Made by a program: the position numbers and the translations under genes | Source of the DNA: JAKFEW01 sp036675505 | GTDB lineage: Bacteria > Cyanobacteriota > Sericytochromatia > S15B-MN24 > JAQBPE01 | Direction: 5' to 3' | Assembly (NCBI GenBank): GCA_036675505.1 | Contig: JAKFEW010000092.1 | Coordinates: 1 to 64,000 of the forward strand | Length of the DNA: 64,000 nucleotides | Part shown: positions 37,025 to 48,820 of the stretch, piece after piece | Position numbering within the stretch: position 1 is the stretch's first letter | Layout of the letters: each line of letters starts with the position of its first letter | The notes under the pieces: generated by a model | What the model was told of the DNA's origin: nothing | The model's database searches: none | What the model saw: only the letters and a program-made list of their open reading frames with translations

Positions 37025-40000
37025 ATGCCCACGTCCTTCTTCGCCAACCGCTACCGGACGATCCGCTCGCTCGGCGCGGGCGCCATGGGGTCGGTCTGGC
37101 TGGTCGAGGACGAATCGACGGGCGTGGAGGTCGCGCTCAAGGAGATCAAGCGCGAGCTCGCGAACACCGAGAAGCTGCTCCTGCACTTCAAGCAGGAATT
37201 CCGGCTGATGTCGCAGCTGCGCCACCCGAACTGCTGTGGCGTCTACGACTACGGCGTGCTCGAGGACGGCAGCCCCTATTTCACGATGGAAGTCGTGCCG
37301 GGCCAGGGGCTCGACGAGATCGCACCGCTCGAGCCGGAGCGGTTTCGCGACGTGATCGCCCAGCTCGCCCTCGCGCTCGGCTACGTCCACGCGCTCGGCT
37401 TCGTCCACCGCGACCTCAAGCCCGCGAACGTGCGCCTGCAACCGGACGGCGTGGTCAAGCTGATGGATTACGGCCTCATGGATTACGCCGGCCGCAGCGG
37501 GTCCTTGATCGCGGGCACCATCGGCTACCTCTCCCCGGAGGTGATCCAGCGCGGCCCGGTCGATGGCCGCGCGGACCTCTACGCCCTGGGGTGCCTGGCC
37601 TACGAGCTCGTCGCGGGGCGGCCGCCGTTCGTTGCGGACCGGCCCCAGGAAGTGCTGCGCGCCCACGTGGTCGAGCCGCCGACGCCGCCTTCGCGCCTGC
37701 GCGCCGGCATCCCAGAGGACGTCGAACGTTTAATCATGCAGCTGCTCGCGAAGGAGCCGACGGCCCGCCCCCAATCGGCGGCCGAGGTGCTGGAGGCGCT
37801 CGGCGTCGAGCCGCCGCCCGGCCTCGGCGGCAGCCTGCTGGCCTCGCCGATGCAGGGCCGCGTGGACCAGGTCGCACGCCTCGACGCGGCGCTGGCCGCG
37901 CTCGCGGCGGGCCGCAACGCGGGCGCCCTGTTGTTCCACGGGCCGGCGGGCGTCGGCAAGAGCCGCCTGATCCACGAGCTGCGCTGCCACGCCCAGCTCG
38001 CCGGCATCCCGATCGGCGCGGGCCGCTCGCAACGCCAGACCACGCCCTACGCCCCCTTCGTGAGCGTGTTGCGCGACCTTTTGCCCGCGATCCGCGAGCA
38101 CGCCGCCGAGGTGCTAGACCGCCATGCGCCGGCGCTCATGCGCCTCTTGCCCGAGCTCGACGTCGCGCACGCGCCGGAGCTGGACTCGCCCTCGCGCGAC
38201 AAGCACCGCCTGCAGGGCGCGATCGCCGACGTGCTCGAGGCGCTCACCGCCCACCGGCCGGCGATCATGGTGGTTGAGGACTGGCACTGGGCGGATCCGC
38301 TCAGCATCGAGCTCGCGGCGCACCTCGCCCGCACCCTTCGCGAGCGGCCGGCGCTGCTCGTGCTCACCTCGCGCCGGTCCGAAGACGCCGACACCGAGTG
38401 GGCCCACTCGCTCGAGCAGCATGGGGTCGCGCCGCTCGGCCACGTGGCGCTCGGCGCCATGCTCGCCGCCATGCTCGGCAGCCGGCCGGACGAAGGCTTC
38501 GTCGGCGAGGTCGAGCGCCTGACCGGCGGCAACCCGTTCTTCGTCGAGAAGCTGCTGGACCACCACGTGCGCGCGGGCCGCCTGCGCAAGGAGAACGGCT
38601 GCTGGAACGCCGACGCGGCGTTGCTCGCGGACGAGGCGCCGGTGGACGTGGCGTCGCTGCTCACGGGCCGCCTGGCCGCGCTGCCTGAAGTCTCGCGCAC
38701 GCTGGCGCAGGTGGGCGGGCTGCTCGGCCAGGCCTTCGACATCGACTTCCTCAAGGAGGTCGCGGCCTTCGAGGAAGAGGAGCTGTTCGGCGCGCTCGAG
38801 GCCCTGCGCGAGGCGCGCATCGTCGAGCTGGAGGGCGAGGGCCGCTACCGTTTCACCCACGACCAGATTCTCGAAATCCTCGCCGCGGACATCCCCGCGG
38901 ACGAACGCGTATTCCTGCACGGCATGATCCTCCACGCCCTGGAGCGCAGGCTGGGCGGCCAGCCGCTGCCGGCAGCGCCGCTCGGGCTGGTCGCGGCGCT
39001 CGCCGACCATGCGGCCGCCGCGGGCGACGATCGGGCCTCGCTGCGCTATGCGCTGGCCGCCGGCACGCGCTACCAGGCGTTATACGCCCGTGCGGCCGCC
39101 GGTCGCTGGCTGTCGGCCGGCCTCGCGCTCGCGCGCGGCGTCCCGGATCGCGGGGAGACGCGCCTGCCTTACTTGGTCGCGCTCGGCGATCTCGAGCGCG
39201 GCGCAGGCAACGCGGACGCGGGGCTCGCGCTGTACGACGAGGCCGTCGCGATCACGGAGGCGCTCGGCGCCGCAGATCTCGCCTCGTTGCTGGTCTCGCG
39301 GGCCAAGCTGCGCCAGATCAACGGCCAGTACGAGGAAGCCAGCGCCGACTGCCGGCGGGCCGTGCCGGTGGCCGAGGCGACGGGCGACGACACCGCCGCC
39401 GTCCGGGCCTTGCAGACCGAGTCGCGCATCCGCTTGTTCACCGGCGACAAGGCGGGCAGCCTCGCGTACGCCGAAGCCAGCCTCGAGCGGGCCCGGGCCG
39501 CCGAGCTGCCGGTCTTCGTCGCTGAAGGCGAGAGCTACCTCGGCTACATCTACATGGATTCCACGCCGCCGCGCATCGAAGCCGGCATGGCCCACCTGCG
39601 CGCGGCGATCGACCAGCTGGTCGTTCTGGACGACAAGATCGGCCAGAACAATGCCTACGACCTGCTCGGCAACGCCCTCCACATCCTGGGCGACCACCGC
39701 GGTGCGCGCGAGGTCTTCCAACATGTCGACAGGTTGTGCGACGCGTGCGCCCTCGAGGAAGCCGGCGTGTTCGCCAAGCTCAACCTCGCGCTCACGGCGT
39801 TCGAGCTCGGCGAGGCGGCCGAGGCCGGGCGGCTCGCCGCGGCCTGCAACGAGGCGGCGACCCGTATCTTGAACAAGTTCGCGGCCAGCGGCGCGCTCGG
39901 GATCGAGGGCGGCGCCCTGGCGGCGGTCGGCGATCTCGGCGGCGGCCTCGCTCGGCTCGACGAGGCGACGGCGATCGCCCGCGAGATCGGCAACCGTTAC

Positions 40001-40762
40001 ATCGAGGCCGTGGTGCTGCCGATCCAGCTCGAGGCCATGATCGCAGGCGGCCAGCTCGCTGACGCGCGGTCGGCCTGCGACGCGCTCGCCAGCCTGATCA
40101 CCGAGACCCGCAACTTCGAGCCTGCCGCGCCACAGGCCGCCTGTGACGCGGTGCTGCGGGCGCTCGCCGGTGAGCTCGAGCTCGCCGCGGCTGCCGCCGA
40201 CCAGGCGGTGGCGCTGGCCGAGCAGGCCGGCCGGCGCGCCCAGCTCGTTCAGGCGCTCGAGGCCCGCGCCCGGGTCGCGCTGGCCGCCTCGAAGGTCGCC
40301 GAGGCCCGCCAGGCAGCCGAGACCGGGCTCGCGATCGCCGATGAGCTGGGCGTGCGCGGCCGGGTCGTCGCGCTCACGCTGCTGCTCGGCGAGGCCGCGT
40401 TGGCCGAGGGCACCGACGCCACTGGCCACTTCACGCGCGCGGCACGCGAGGCGGGCGAGCTGGGCAGGCCGCTGCTCGAGGCCCAGGCGCGCTTCGGCCT
40501 GGCTGCGGCGGCGCCGCTCGCGCAGTCCTCGCGCACGCTCGCGGACCAGGCCCGCGAGGCCTTCGAGACGGCGGCAGCCACGCTCGAGCCGGCGGCGCGC
40601 GCGCGATTCGTGGGTGGAGCTGCGGCCCGCCGGATCGCGAGCGGCGACTTTGCGGCCTGGGCGCGCGCGCTGCGTGTGGCCGGGCCCGTGGCCAGCGAGC
40701 AGATGCCGCTCGGCATGCGCCCCGGGATGGCGCCTGCGGCTCCCGGCTGGATGAACATGTAG
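37025..40762 (+). CDS. Serine/threonine kinase - AAA ATPase - TPR signalling protein
   Basis: The protein has 1245 residues from ATG 37025. The kinase domain (about 9-260) is complete: Gly loop LGAGAMGSVW, Lys39 in EVALKEI, catalytic Asp130 in VHRDLKPANV, and SPE in the activation segment. The usual DFG reads DYG (148-150). A STAND/AAA ATPase follows, with Walker A GPAGVGKS (306-313) and Walker B IMVVEDWHWAD (about 414). From about 680 on is a long TPR-like array (for example AGLALYDEAVAITEALGAAD, QYEEASADCRRAVPVAEATG). Such proteins are cytoplasmic regulators phosphorylating unknown targets. An in-frame TTG at 36956 is an alternative start; neither has an SD site. The last codons fall in a 45-bp tandem repeat. 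Confidence 0.88.
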   Translation: MPTSFFANRYRTIRSLGAGAMGSVWLVEDESTGVEVALKEIKRELANTEKLLLHFKQEFRLMSQLRHPNCCGVYDYGVLEDGSPYFTMEVVPGQGLDEIAPLEPERFRDVIAQLALALGYVHALGFVHRDLKPANVRLQPDGVVKLMDYGLMDYAGRSGSLIAGTIGYLSPEVIQRGPVDGRADLYALGCLAYELVAGRPPFVADRPQEVLRAHVVEPPTPPSRLRAGIPEDVERLIMQLLAKEPTARPQSAAEVLEALGVEPPPGLGGSLLASPMQGRVDQVARLDAALAALAAGRNAGALLFHGPAGVGKSRLIHELRCHAQLAGIPIGAGRSQRQTTPYAPFVSVLRDLLPAIREHAAEVLDRHAPALMRLLPELDVAHAPELDSPSRDKHRLQGAIADVLEALTAHRPAIMVVEDWHWADPLSIELAAHLARTLRERPALLVLTSRRSEDADTEWAHSLEQHGVAPLGHVALGAMLAAMLGSRPDEGFVGEVERLTGGNPFFVEKLLDHHVRAGRLRKENGCWNADAALLADEAPVDVASLLTGRLAALPEVSRTLAQVGGLLGQAFDIDFLKEVAAFEEEELFGALEALREARIVELEGEGRYRFTHDQILEILAADIPADERVFLHGMILHALERRLGGQPLPAAPLGLVAALADHAAAAGDDRASLRYALAAGTRYQALYARAAAGRWLSAGLALARGVPDRGETRLPYLVALGDLERGAGNADAGLALYDEAVAITEALGAADLASLLVSRAKLRQINGQYEEASADCRRAVPVAEATGDDTAAVRALQTESRIRLFTGDKAGSLAYAEASLERARAAELPVFVAEGESYLGYIYMDSTPPRIEAGMAHLRAAIDQLVVLDDKIGQNNAYDLLGNALHILGDHRGAREVFQHVDRLCDACALEEAGVFAKLNLALTAFELGEAAEAGRLAAACNEAATRILNKFAASGALGIEGGALAAVGDLGGGLARLDEATAIAREIGNRYIEAVVLPIQLEAMIAGGQLADARSACDALASLITETRNFEPAAPQAACDAVLRALAGELELAAAAADQAVALAEQAGRRAQLVQALEARARVALAASKVAEARQAAETGLAIADELGVRGRVVALTLLLGEAALAEGTDATGHFTRAAREAGELGRPLLEAQARFGLAAAAPLAQSSRTLADQAREAFETAAATLEPAARARFVGGAAARRIASGDFAAWARALRVAGPVASEQMPLGMRPGMAPAAPGWMNM

Positions 40763-40863
40763 GTCTGTACCTGAGCGCCTGCGGCTACCACTTGGGTGAA
40801 CAGGAAGGTCTGTACCTGAGCGCCTGCGGCTACCAATTGGGTGAACAGGAAGGTCTGTACCTG
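40761..40863 (+). repeat. 45-bp tandem repeat between the kinase gene and leuS
   Basis: Two near-identical 45-bp units (40761-40805, 40806-40850) differ at one or two bases. A third partial unit starts at 40851. Each begins with the hyphenated palindrome AGGTCTGTACCT. A degenerate earlier copy covers the last codons and stop of the kinase gene (GCCTGCGGCT then TGAACATGT). Because 45 is a multiple of three, frames stay open through the units. Confidence 0.9.
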
Positions 40864-40901
40864 GTAGCATGGGCGGGTCGACCTTATCGGAGAACCGCTT
40901 C

Positions 40902-43316
<2,415 letters not shown>

Positions 43317-43326
43317 TCCGCGAGGG

Positions 43327-43332
43327 TATAAG
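43327..43332 (+). promoter_or_regulatory. Candidate -10 of the 43367 lipoprotein gene
   Basis: TATAAG lies 11 bases after the leuS stop and 35 before the ATG. No -35 is evident. Confidence 0.3.
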
Positions 43333-43366
43333 AACCTCGTCCCGGCGCCCCCTGGAGGTCCTCCCC

Positions 43367-44662
43367 ATGACGCTCGCGAGAGCCGTCCGTCGATTCGTCC
43401 CCACGCTCGTGGTCGTGGCCGCCGCCGCGGCCGGCACGGGCTGTCCCGCCGGCACGCCGATCGCCGTCAGTGGCAGCGCCGTTCCGGGAGGCAGCAGCGA
43501 CACGCGCATCGGCGGCAGCTCGGGCGAAGGCGTCGTGAAGGACTCGATGATCTTCCAGCTCATCGAGGGCTCGGTCGCGGCGCCCGCCTCGCTCGCCAAC
43601 GGCGCCGACACGATCGTCGGCCTGACCATCGACGAGGCGGAGGAGGAGGCCGCGAAGTACCGCGTGCCGATGTTCACGCTGGCCCAGGCCCCGGCCCCCA
43701 CGAAGGCCGAGAAGGTCGTGCAGAACGCGCTGGTCAGCGTGCGCGGCTACGACATGCGCACGATCCCCGAGCTGCCTAGCCTCTACACGAACCCGGATGG
43801 CGGCTTCTACTTCACGAACGTGCCCTCCAAGATCGCGTTCTTCCTCGAGGCCAACATCGAGACGCGGGAGCGCACGCTCCAGCTGCTCGGCCTGACGCGC
43901 ACCGAGGATACCGGCAAGATCACCAAGGTGAAGATCGACGTGGCCTCGACGCTGGTCGCGCGCGAGCTCATGCGCATGTGGCAGATTTCGGGCTACCGCG
44001 TGAGCTTCAAGGATCTCGACCCGCGCGACTTCAACCCGCTCCTGCTCCGCCTGCGCAAGCACCTCGAAAACGGGCTGCCCGCCGGCGTGTTCTTCGATCC
44101 CTCGAAGGTGACGACCCCCGACGGCGATTGGTCCGCCGAGAAGGACCTGAAAGACAGCGCGCTGGTCGCGCTCGACAAGATCGCCGCCAAGGAGGACCTC
44201 ATCTCGCGCGAGATCGATCGCCTGTACCTGGCGGTGAACTTCACGATCACCCGCGTGCGCGACGCCAGCCGGGTCGTCATCCCGCGCCCGCCCTCGCTGG
44301 CGAATCCCCCGGCGGCGTCGACGGCGCCAGGCGGCGGGTCGACCGCGGCGGCCACGATCGCGCCGTCGAAGGCGCCCGCGAAGTTCTTCACCGTGACCGG
44401 CACGGTCACCGGCACGACCACCAAGGTGAAGCTGCGCTTCGCCCCCGACCTGGAAAGGGACGAGGACGGCCAGGCCGCCACCGTCGAGACCGACGCCACC
44501 GGCAAGTACAGCGTGAAGCTGGCGGTGGGCGAGGACGGCGGGGCGTTCTACGAGGTCTTCGTGACCGCGAGCGACAACAGCGAAGTTTCGCGCGGCACGT
44601 TCCGCGTCCACCAGGACAACCAGGTGGCGCCCGATTTCGCGGCGGCGCCGGCGCCCAACTAG
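43367..44662 (+). CDS. Exported lipoprotein-like protein of unknown function
   Basis: The protein has 431 residues, with GGAGG upstream of ATG 43367. The frame stays open upstream inside leuS, but that part is shadow. The signal reads RRFVPTLVVVAAAAAGTGC (Cys26, an imperfect lipobox). A beta-rich region near 120-165 (ALVSVRGYDMRTIP, NPDGGFYFTNVPSKIAFFLE) resembles carboxypeptidase-regulatory-like folds. A helical middle follows, then a Ser/Ala/Pro linker and a second beta-sandwich-like domain (FTVTGTVTGTTTKVKLRFAP, TDATGKYSVKLAVGEDGG). It is probably a surface structural or adhesion protein. It converges on glcF. Confidence 0.7.
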   Translation: MTLARAVRRFVPTLVVVAAAAAGTGCPAGTPIAVSGSAVPGGSSDTRIGGSSGEGVVKDSMIFQLIEGSVAAPASLANGADTIVGLTIDEAEEEAAKYRVPMFTLAQAPAPTKAEKVVQNALVSVRGYDMRTIPELPSLYTNPDGGFYFTNVPSKIAFFLEANIETRERTLQLLGLTRTEDTGKITKVKIDVASTLVARELMRMWQISGYRVSFKDLDPRDFNPLLLRLRKHLENGLPAGVFFDPSKVTTPDGDWSAEKDLKDSALVALDKIAAKEDLISREIDRLYLAVNFTITRVRDASRVVIPRPPSLANPPAASTAPGGGSTAAATIAPSKAPAKFFTVTGTVTGTTTKVKLRFAPDLERDEDGQAATVETDATGKYSVKLAVGEDGGAFYEVFVTASDNSEVSRGTFRVHQDNQVAPDFAAAPAPN

Positions 44663-44664
44663 CC

Positions 44665-45945
44665 TCAGGCGTAAAAGCTGTCGAGGAACTCCGCGAGGTG
44701 CACGATGCGCACCGGCGTGCCGGCCTGCTCGAGGCCGCGGCCGATCTGCATCAAGCACGGCGGGTTGGCCGTGACCAGCACCTGCGCGCCCGTCTCGCGC
44801 ACGTGGCGGATCTTGTGGGCCAGGAGCTTGTCCGCCATCTCGGGCTGGAGCAAGGTGTAGCTGCCCGCGCCGCCGCAGCACCAGTCGGCCTCGGCTAGCT
44901 CGACGTAACGGACGCCGGGCATGGCGCGGACGAGGTCGCGCGGCTCGGTGCGCACGCCCAGGCCGTGCACCAGGTGGCAGGGATCATGCCAGGTCGCCGT
45001 GACCTCCACGGCGCGCGTGGGGGCGGGCAGGCCTATGCGCGCGAGGAAACGCGCGAGGTCCACCGCCTTGGCGGCGAGCGCCGCGGCGCGGGGCGCCCAG
45101 ATCGGGTCGGCGGCCAGCAGCTCGCCATACTCGTGGAGGGCGGCGCCGCAGCCGCCCGCGTTGGTGACGACGGCCGCCACGTCGTGGCGCTCGTAGGCCG
45201 CCACGTTCGCGCGGGCCCGCGCCCGGGCCCCCGCCAGATCGCCGTCGTGCAGGTGGATCGCGCCGCAGCAGCCGGCCGCGCGCGGCACCCACACGCGGTA
45301 GCCGGCGCGGGCGAGCAGCCGCACCGTCGCGTGGTTCGCGGCCGGGTAGAGGACGGGCATGGCGCAGCCCTCCAGGAAGGCCACGACGCCCTTCTCTTCG
45401 CCCACCGCGGGCGTCCACACGGGCAAAGCGGGCGCCGCCGGCTGGCGGGCCGGCAGCAGCTCGAGCGGGCGGGCCAGCGCGGGGGGCAGCCAGGCGGGCG
45501 CCTTGCCGCCGCGCACGAGCGCCCGGCGCACAAGCTTGCCTGGCAACATGGCGAGGCCCATGCGGCCCTTGAAAGGCAACACCTGGCGAATCAGCGGCCG
45601 CCAGAAGGTCGTCCGCGCGTCGCGCGGGCGCACGGGCTCGACGTAGCGGGCGCGGGCCTGCTCGAGCAGCGAGCCGTAGCGCACGCCGGCCGGGCAGGCC
45701 GTCTCGCAGGCACGGCAGCCCACGCAGCCGTCGAGCGGCACGTTGACCGCGGGGCTCGGCGCGAGGCGGCCTTCTTCGAGGGCACGGATCAGGTAGATGC
45801 GGCCGCGCGGCGACATCGCCTCATCGCCGGTCTCGCGGTAGGTCGGGCAGCTCGTGAGGCAGAGGCCGCAATGGATGCAGGCATCGTACAGCCCGCTCAG
45901 CGGGGCATCGGGGCCGAGCGACCCGGGTTCGTGGTTGCCTCCCAT
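44665..45945 (-). CDS. glcF: Glycolate oxidase iron-sulfur subunit
   Basis: The protein has 426 residues. Two 4Fe-4S motifs lie at the N-terminus: C23xxC26xxC29xxxC33P (CIHCGLCLTSCPT) and C74xxC77xxC80xxxC84P (CVGCRACETACPAG). Two CCG domains follow (AAGCCGAIHLHDGD and EADWCCGGAGSYTLLQPEMA). This is the GlcF arrangement: it accepts electrons from the flavin subunits and passes them to the respiratory chain as glycolate is oxidised to glyoxylate. It is the last gene of glcDEF, 28 bases after glcE. A lactate or other 2-hydroxyacid substrate is possible. Confidence 0.93.
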   Translation of the reverse strand: MGGNHEPGSLGPDAPLSGLYDACIHCGLCLTSCPTYRETGDEAMSPRGRIYLIRALEEGRLAPSPAVNVPLDGCVGCRACETACPAGVRYGSLLEQARARYVEPVRPRDARTTFWRPLIRQVLPFKGRMGLAMLPGKLVRRALVRGGKAPAWLPPALARPLELLPARQPAAPALPVWTPAVGEEKGVVAFLEGCAMPVLYPAANHATVRLLARAGYRVWVPRAAGCCGAIHLHDGDLAGARARARANVAAYERHDVAAVVTNAGGCGAALHEYGELLAADPIWAPRAAALAAKAVDLARFLARIGLPAPTRAVEVTATWHDPCHLVHGLGVRTEPRDLVRAMPGVRYVELAEADWCCGGAGSYTLLQPEMADKLLAHKIRHVRETGAQVLVTANPPCLMQIGRGLEQAGTPVRIVHLAEFLDSFYA

Positions 45946-45973
45946 CGTGGGACGTCCCTTCTTCGACTTACCG

Positions 45974-47218
45974 TCATCCCCCGATCGAGCGACCCGGGCA
46001 CAGGGTCCCGGCCGGATCGAGGGTGTGCTTCAGGCGGGCCATGAGCGCGCGGTCCGGCCGCGGCGGGCCCCAGATGTCCAGCTGGGCCTTCCAGAGCGCC
46101 GGGCAGGCCTCGAGGATCCAGTGACCGCCAAGCTCGGTGGCGATCGCCGCCGCCTCCCGCCAGCTCGTGGCCCCCGCCACCTCGCGCCACGCCACGTGCA
46201 CCACGCCGTTCAGCGCCTCGGCATGCACCGCGACAGGCGGCACGCGGGTCGCCGCGAGCCAGGCGAGCAGCGCGGGCAAGCGATCCGGCAACACCACCAG
46301 GCGCAGCCGCACCTCACCGGCCCCGCGGTGGGTCATCAAGGCCTGCCGGGCTTCGGCCTGCGCCTCGCCATCCAGGGTCGAGGCGGCGTCCGCGCCTCGC
46401 GCCCGGGCGAGCGCCTGGAACTGCTCCGTCTGCCAGGCCACCGCCGCGTGCGGGCCGTCGGCGCCGAGCGCGAGCACCCAGGGCCCGCGCGCGAAGGGCT
46501 GCCCCCAGGCCGGGTCGCCGTGCACGATCGTCGCGACCGACGGGGCCAGGTGCGCGGCGGCGATCGCCGCGAGCAACGGCCCGAACGCGTCCGGCGAGGC
46601 CGCCGCGATCAGCACGAGCGTGGCGGCCGCCGGCCGCGGCTGGAGCTTGAAGCAGGCCGCCACGATCACGCCCAGCGCGCCCAGCGCGCCCAGGTGCAGC
46701 TTGGGCAGGTCGTAGCCGGCGACGCTCTTCACCACCTTGGCCCCGCCGCGCACGATCGCGCCGTCGGCCGCCACCACCTCGGTCCACAGCACGCGGTCGC
46801 GGGCCGTGCCGTAGCCGGCGCGCTGCGGGCCCGCCACGCCGGCGGCCAGCAGGCCGCCGATGGTGGCGGTCGCGGGGTCCTCGGCGTCGAGCGGCAGGAA
46901 CTGGCCGTGCGGGGCGAGGCTCCGTTGCACGGCGGCCAGCGTGGCGCCGGCCTCGACCGTCAGCGTGAGGTCGGCGGGCGCGTGGTCGCGGACCCGATCG
47001 AGCCCGCCGAGCTCGATCGCGAGGTCGTAGCGCGCGGGGCGGTTGCCGAGCCCCATGTGCGCGCCGCCGCCCCACGGCACCACCGCCAGGCCGTCCTGGT
47101 GGGCGGCCGCCACCGCGGCCGCGAGCGCAGCCGGTTCGGTCGGCCGGATCACCTCGCGCGGCACGAGCCCGTCCACCGCCAGGGTGGCCGCGGGCCGGGT
47201 AGCCGGGTCGCTCAGCAC
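45974..47218 (-). CDS. glcE: Glycolate oxidase FAD-binding subunit
   Basis: The protein has 414 residues. The start is GTG 47218, which overlaps the glcD stop (GTGCTGA); the longer frame into glcD is shadow. FAD_binding_4 landmarks are GLAVVPWGGGAHMGLGN, DLTLTVEAGATLAAVQ, PATATIGGLLAAGVAGPQRA and GGAKVVKSVAGYDLPKLHLG. It is shorter than GlcD and has the GlcE-type motifs. It is the middle subunit gene of glcDEF. Confidence 0.92.
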   Translation of the reverse strand: MLSDPATRPAATLAVDGLVPREVIRPTEPAALAAAVAAAHQDGLAVVPWGGGAHMGLGNRPARYDLAIELGGLDRVRDHAPADLTLTVEAGATLAAVQRSLAPHGQFLPLDAEDPATATIGGLLAAGVAGPQRAGYGTARDRVLWTEVVAADGAIVRGGAKVVKSVAGYDLPKLHLGALGALGVIVAACFKLQPRPAAATLVLIAAASPDAFGPLLAAIAAAHLAPSVATIVHGDPAWGQPFARGPWVLALGADGPHAAVAWQTEQFQALARARGADAASTLDGEAQAEARQALMTHRGAGEVRLRLVVLPDRLPALLAWLAATRVPPVAVHAEALNGVVHVAWREVAGATSWREAAAIATELGGHWILEACPALWKAQLDIWGPPRPDRALMARLKHTLDPAGTLCPGRSIGG

Positions 47219-48657
47219 AGCAGGCCGCCCTTGCCGACGGTGCGCGTGACCTCGCCGCAGCCGCGGCGGGTCGGGAAGAGCTTGTCGGGGTTCATGCGGC
47301 CCTCGGGGTCGAAGACCGCCCGGACGGCGCCCATCGCCTGGAGGTCGGCCGCGCCGTACATGAGCGCCATATGCTCGCGCTTCTCGATGCCGACGCCGTG
47401 CTCGCCGGTGATGCTCCCGCCGGCCTCGACGCACACTTTCAGGATCTCGCCGCCGGCCGCGAGCACGCGCGCCACCTGGGCGGGATCGCGCTCGTCGAAC
47501 AGGATGATCGGATGGAGGTTGCCGTCACCCGCATGGAAGACGTTCGCGACGCGCAGCCCGTGGTCGGCCGCGATCCGCGTGATGCGCGCGAGCACCTCGG
47601 CGACGCGCGTCCGCGGGATCACGCCGTCCATCGTGACCTTGCTCGGCGCGAGGCGCCCGACGGCGCCCACCGCCTTCTTGCGCGCGAGCCACAGCCGGCC
47701 GCGTTCCGCCGCGTCGGCCGCGCGCCGCAACTCGGTCGCGCCGTGGGCCTCGAGCAGGCTGGCCGCCCGCGCGGCTTCTTCGTCCAGGCCGGCGTCGAAG
47801 CCGTCGAGCTCGACGATCAGCACCGCGCCCGCGTCCAGCGGCAGGCCGAGCCCGAAGGCCGCCTCCACCGCCTGGATGATCACCTGGTCCATCATCTCGA
47901 GCGCGGCCGGGATCATGCCGGCGCCGATGATCGCGCTGACGGCGGCGCTGGCCGCGTCCACGGAAGGGAAGACCGCGAGCAGCGTGCGCACCGCGGCGGG
48001 CTTCGGCACGAGCCGCACGATCGCCTGCGTGACGATGCCGAACGTCCCTTCCGACCCGACCGCGACACCGAGCAGGTCGTAGCCCGGCGTCTCGTCCGTC
48101 TCGCCGCCGAGCCAGACCACCTCGCCGTCGGGCAGCACGAGCTCGACGCCGAGCACGTGGTTCACCGTCACGCCGTACTTGAGGGTGTGGGGACCGCCCG
48201 CGTTCTCCGCCACGTTCCCGCCGATCGTGCAGGCGCTCTGGGAGCTGGGGTCCGGCGCGAAGTGCAGCCCATCGCCCGCCACGGCCTCGCTCAGCCGAAC
48301 GTTCACGAGCCCGGCCTCGACCACCGCCCGGCGGTTGGCGACGTCTACCGAGACGATGCGGTTCATGCGCGCGAGCCCGATCATGATGCCGCCGCGCTCG
48401 GCCAGCGCGCCGCCCGAGAGGCCGGTGCCGGCGCCGCGCGGGATCACGGCGAGCCCATGCGCATGGGCGAAGCGCATGACGGCGACCACCTCCGCGGTGC
48501 ACGACGGCAGGACGACGGCCGTGGGGGCGGCCTTCTCGACCGTGTAAGCATCGCAGTCGTAGACCAGGAGCTGCTCGGGCCGGTGAAGCACGGCATCGGC
48601 CGGGAGCAACGCCCGGAGCCCAGCGACGAGGTCCGATTGGCTGATGGGGAGCGCCAT
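47212..48657 (-). CDS. glcD: Glycolate oxidase FAD-linked catalytic subunit
   Basis: The protein has 481 residues from ATG 48657; the frame runs back to 49299 antisense to the LysM gene and was cut. Motifs are the FAD loop AVIPRGAGTGLSGGAL, TIGGNVAENAGGPHTLKYGV, and in the C-terminal domain NVFHAGDGNLHPIILFDE (metal/substrate His) and GSITGEHGVGIEKREHMALM. It oxidises a 2-hydroxyacid, in this operon presumably glycolate. A divergent gap of 163 bp separates it from the LysM gene. Confidence 0.95.
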   Translation of the reverse strand: MALPISQSDLVAGLRALLPADAVLHRPEQLLVYDCDAYTVEKAAPTAVVLPSCTAEVVAVMRFAHAHGLAVIPRGAGTGLSGGALAERGGIMIGLARMNRIVSVDVANRRAVVEAGLVNVRLSEAVAGDGLHFAPDPSSQSACTIGGNVAENAGGPHTLKYGVTVNHVLGVELVLPDGEVVWLGGETDETPGYDLLGVAVGSEGTFGIVTQAIVRLVPKPAAVRTLLAVFPSVDAASAAVSAIIGAGMIPAALEMMDQVIIQAVEAAFGLGLPLDAGAVLIVELDGFDAGLDEEAARAASLLEAHGATELRRAADAAERGRLWLARKKAVGAVGRLAPSKVTMDGVIPRTRVAEVLARITRIAADHGLRVANVFHAGDGNLHPIILFDERDPAQVARVLAAGGEILKVCVEAGGSITGEHGVGIEKREHMALMYGAADLQAMGAVRAVFDPEGRMNPDKLFPTRRGCGEVTRTVGKGGLLC

Positions 48658-48820
48658 ACGGGGATCATACCCCAACCGGTCGGGAACCGCCGAAAAACCT
48701 TCACGGCGGGTTAACCCCGTTGCAGCCCGCTGCCCCGTTTCTTTACACCACCTTAACCGATTGTGAATCAAAACCGCCGAAGAGGACACAAACCAGCCAC
48801 CAACCGCCCGAGGACCGCCT

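Noticed and set aside
40761..40863. CRISPR array
   Set aside because: The units are contiguous 45-bp tandem copies with no spacers.
40863..40901. T-box riboswitch before leuS (and before alaS)
   Set aside because: No T-box consensus, specifier stem or antiterminator can be seen in either leader.
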